Both the position numbers and the translations under genes were made by a program. From the NCBI RefSeq assembly GCF_003014675.1, contig NZ_PYAU01000001.1, positions 62,001-126,000 on the forward strand: a stretch of DNA of 64,000 bases, read 5' to 3'. The notes under the pieces are model-generated. The model saw only the letters and a program-made list of their open reading frames with translations, had not been told where the DNA came from and did no database searches. This DNA comes from Labedella gwakjiensis. GTDB taxonomy: Bacteria; Actinomycetota; Actinomycetes; Actinomycetales; Microbacteriaceae. The first letter of the stretch is position 1, and the number at the start of each line of letters is the position of its first letter. Of this stretch, positions 62,995 through 64,000 are shown one piece after another.

Positions 62995-64000
62995 TCAGGA
63001 GGTGACGAGCGCGCCCTCCTGTGCGAGGAGTTCGCGGACGCGCGGAGCGACCTGCGTTCCGTAGAGGTCGATGCTGTGCATGAGGTTCTCGTGCGGCATC
63101 GTGCCGTTCGCGTACTTGAGGTCGAAGCGGTCGAGCTCGAGGATCGACGCGGTGCGCGCGATCTTCCGCGCCACGGTCTCGGGCGAGCCCACGTACAGCG
63201 AGCCCTCCGGCGCGGCCTCGGCCTCGAAGCGGTCGCGCGTGATGGGCGGCCATCCGCGGTCGCGGCCGATGCGGTCGAGCAGCACGCGATAGTGCGGCCA
63301 CAGCTCCTCGCGCGCCTGCTCGTCGGTGTCGGACACGTGACCCGGCGAGTGCACGCCCACGGGGGGAAGCGGGTTGCCGAACTGCTCGAGCGCCTGTTTG
63401 TAGAGCTTCACGAAGGGTGCGAAGCGGTGCGGCTCCCCTCCGATGATGGCCAGCATGAGCGGAAGGCCGTAGTGCGCGGCACGCACGACGGACTCGGGGC
63501 TTCCGCCCACACCGATCCACGTCTTCAGGAGGCCGTTCTCGATAGGCGGGTAGACCGACTGGTTCGACAGCGGCGCGCGGGTGTTGCCCTGCCACGTGAT
63601 GGGCTTCTGCTTGCGCACCTCGGTGAAGAGCTGCAGCTTCTCCTCGAAGAGCTCCTCGTACTGCGTGAGTTCGAAGCCGAAGAGGGGGAACGACTCGGTG
63701 AACGATCCGCGACCGAGGATGACCTCTGCGCGACCGTTGGACACGGCGTCGAGCGTGGCGAAGCGCTGGAACACGCGGATCGGGTCGTCGGAGCTGAGCA
63801 CCGTCACCGCGGTGCCGAGGTGGATGTCCTCCGTCTGCGCGGCGATCGCCGCGAGGAGCACCTCGGGGGCCGAGACGGCGAAGTCCTCGCGGTGGTGCTC
63901 ACCGATGCCGAAGTACGCGAGGCCCACGCGGTCGGCGAGCTTCGCCTGCTCCACGAGGTTGCGGAGCACCTGCGCGTGCGGCAGGAGTTCGCCCTGCGCA
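62995..64000 (-). CDS. Luciferase-like monooxygenase (LLM), 5' end outside window
   Basis: At least 335 residues are visible; the frame stays open to the right window edge (AQGELLPHAQVLRNLVEQAKLAD), so the N-terminus is missing. LLM hallmarks are GIGEHHREDFAVSAPEVLLAAIAAQT, IHLGTAVTVLSSDDPIRVFQRFATLDAVSNGRAE and GRGSFTESFPLFG. Such enzymes use FMNH2 and O2 to oxidise small substrates. Substrate unknown. Confidence 0.93.
   Translation of the reverse strand, partial: AQGELLPHAQVLRNLVEQAKLADRVGLAYFGIGEHHREDFAVSAPEVLLAAIAAQTEDIHLGTAVTVLSSDDPIRVFQRFATLDAVSNGRAEVILGRGSFTESFPLFGFELTQYEELFEEKLQLFTEVRKQKPITWQGNTRAPLSNQSVYPPIENGLLKTWIGVGGSPESVVRAAHYGLPLMLAIIGGEPHRFAPFVKLYKQALEQFGNPLPPVGVHSPGHVSDTDEQAREELWPHYRVLLDRIGRDRGWPPITRDRFEAEAAPEGSLYVGSPETVARKIARTASILELDRFDLKYANGTMPHENLMHSIDLYGTQVAPRVRELLAQEGALVTS

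Overview
The window is a gene-dense, high-GC chromosomal segment. It looks like an actinobacterium of the Microbacteriaceae type (order Micrococcales). This rests on the strong G/C bias in codon third positions, frequent GTG starts, a class Ib nrdHIEF operon, a large helicase-nuclease resembling the Microbacterium MTES_1575 endonuclease family next to a small gene ending RLWGDVPPHW, and many promoters whose -10 box sits 6 nt before the start codon (leaderless mRNAs). I see no rRNA, IS element, prophage or CRISPR array. One tRNA gene, tRNA-Ala(CGC), is present. The family assignment is inference.

Layout. 1-5.9 kb (minus): a truncated DUF255 thioredoxin-fold protein, a DUF1684 protein, an aldo/keto reductase, and a four-gene operon of membrane protein, winged-helix regulator, ABC ATPase and ABC-2 permease. 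5.9-11.7 kb: HrpA helicase, rhodanese, flavin reductase and a small ORF. 11.9-13.8 kb: a membrane-embedded lipase-like protein. 14-18.2 kb: nrdHIEF, preceded by two NrdR-like boxes and four DnaA-box-like motifs. 18.3-29.2 kb: an MFS exporter, an FMN reductase, a DUF4349 lipoprotein/acyl-CoA dehydrogenase pair, a CsoR/RcnR-type regulator, small membrane proteins, thioredoxin, a divergent ald/Lrp pair, and a secreted ice-binding-like protein. 29.2-38.3 kb: phosphatases, two aldo/keto reductases, glutathione peroxidase, a PHP protein, GyrI-like and GNAT proteins, and a double-length IclR-type regulator.

38.5-42.5 kb (plus): an amino-acid-type ABC importer followed by a sarcosine/N-methyl-tryptophan oxidase-like FAD enzyme. 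With the divergent IclR-type gene this looks like a regulated uptake and catabolism unit for an N-methylated amino acid. 42.5-47.4 kb (minus): lipoprotein esterase, OafA-type acyltransferase, and a secreted glycoside hydrolase with a 24-bp palindromic operator upstream. 47.5-53.1 kb: HxlR regulator with a divergent NTF2-like protein, tRNA-Ala, a coiled-coil membrane protein, GNAT, galU, 5-formyl-THF cyclo-ligase, FmdB-like zinc ribbon and MscL. 53.1-58 kb (minus): methyltransferase, small conserved protein, and a 1252-aa SF1 helicase/nuclease-like protein whose ATPase motifs are degenerate.

58-62.8 kb (minus) is a tightly overlapping operon: membrane protein, Ycf46-like AAA ATPase, DUF2997, radical-SAM activase-like protein, DUF1257/Ycf35-like protein and a helix-hairpin-helix membrane protein. 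Its function is unknown. Together with the degenerate helicase it is the best candidate here for an uncharacterised system. The window closes with a truncated luciferase-like (LLM) monooxygenase.
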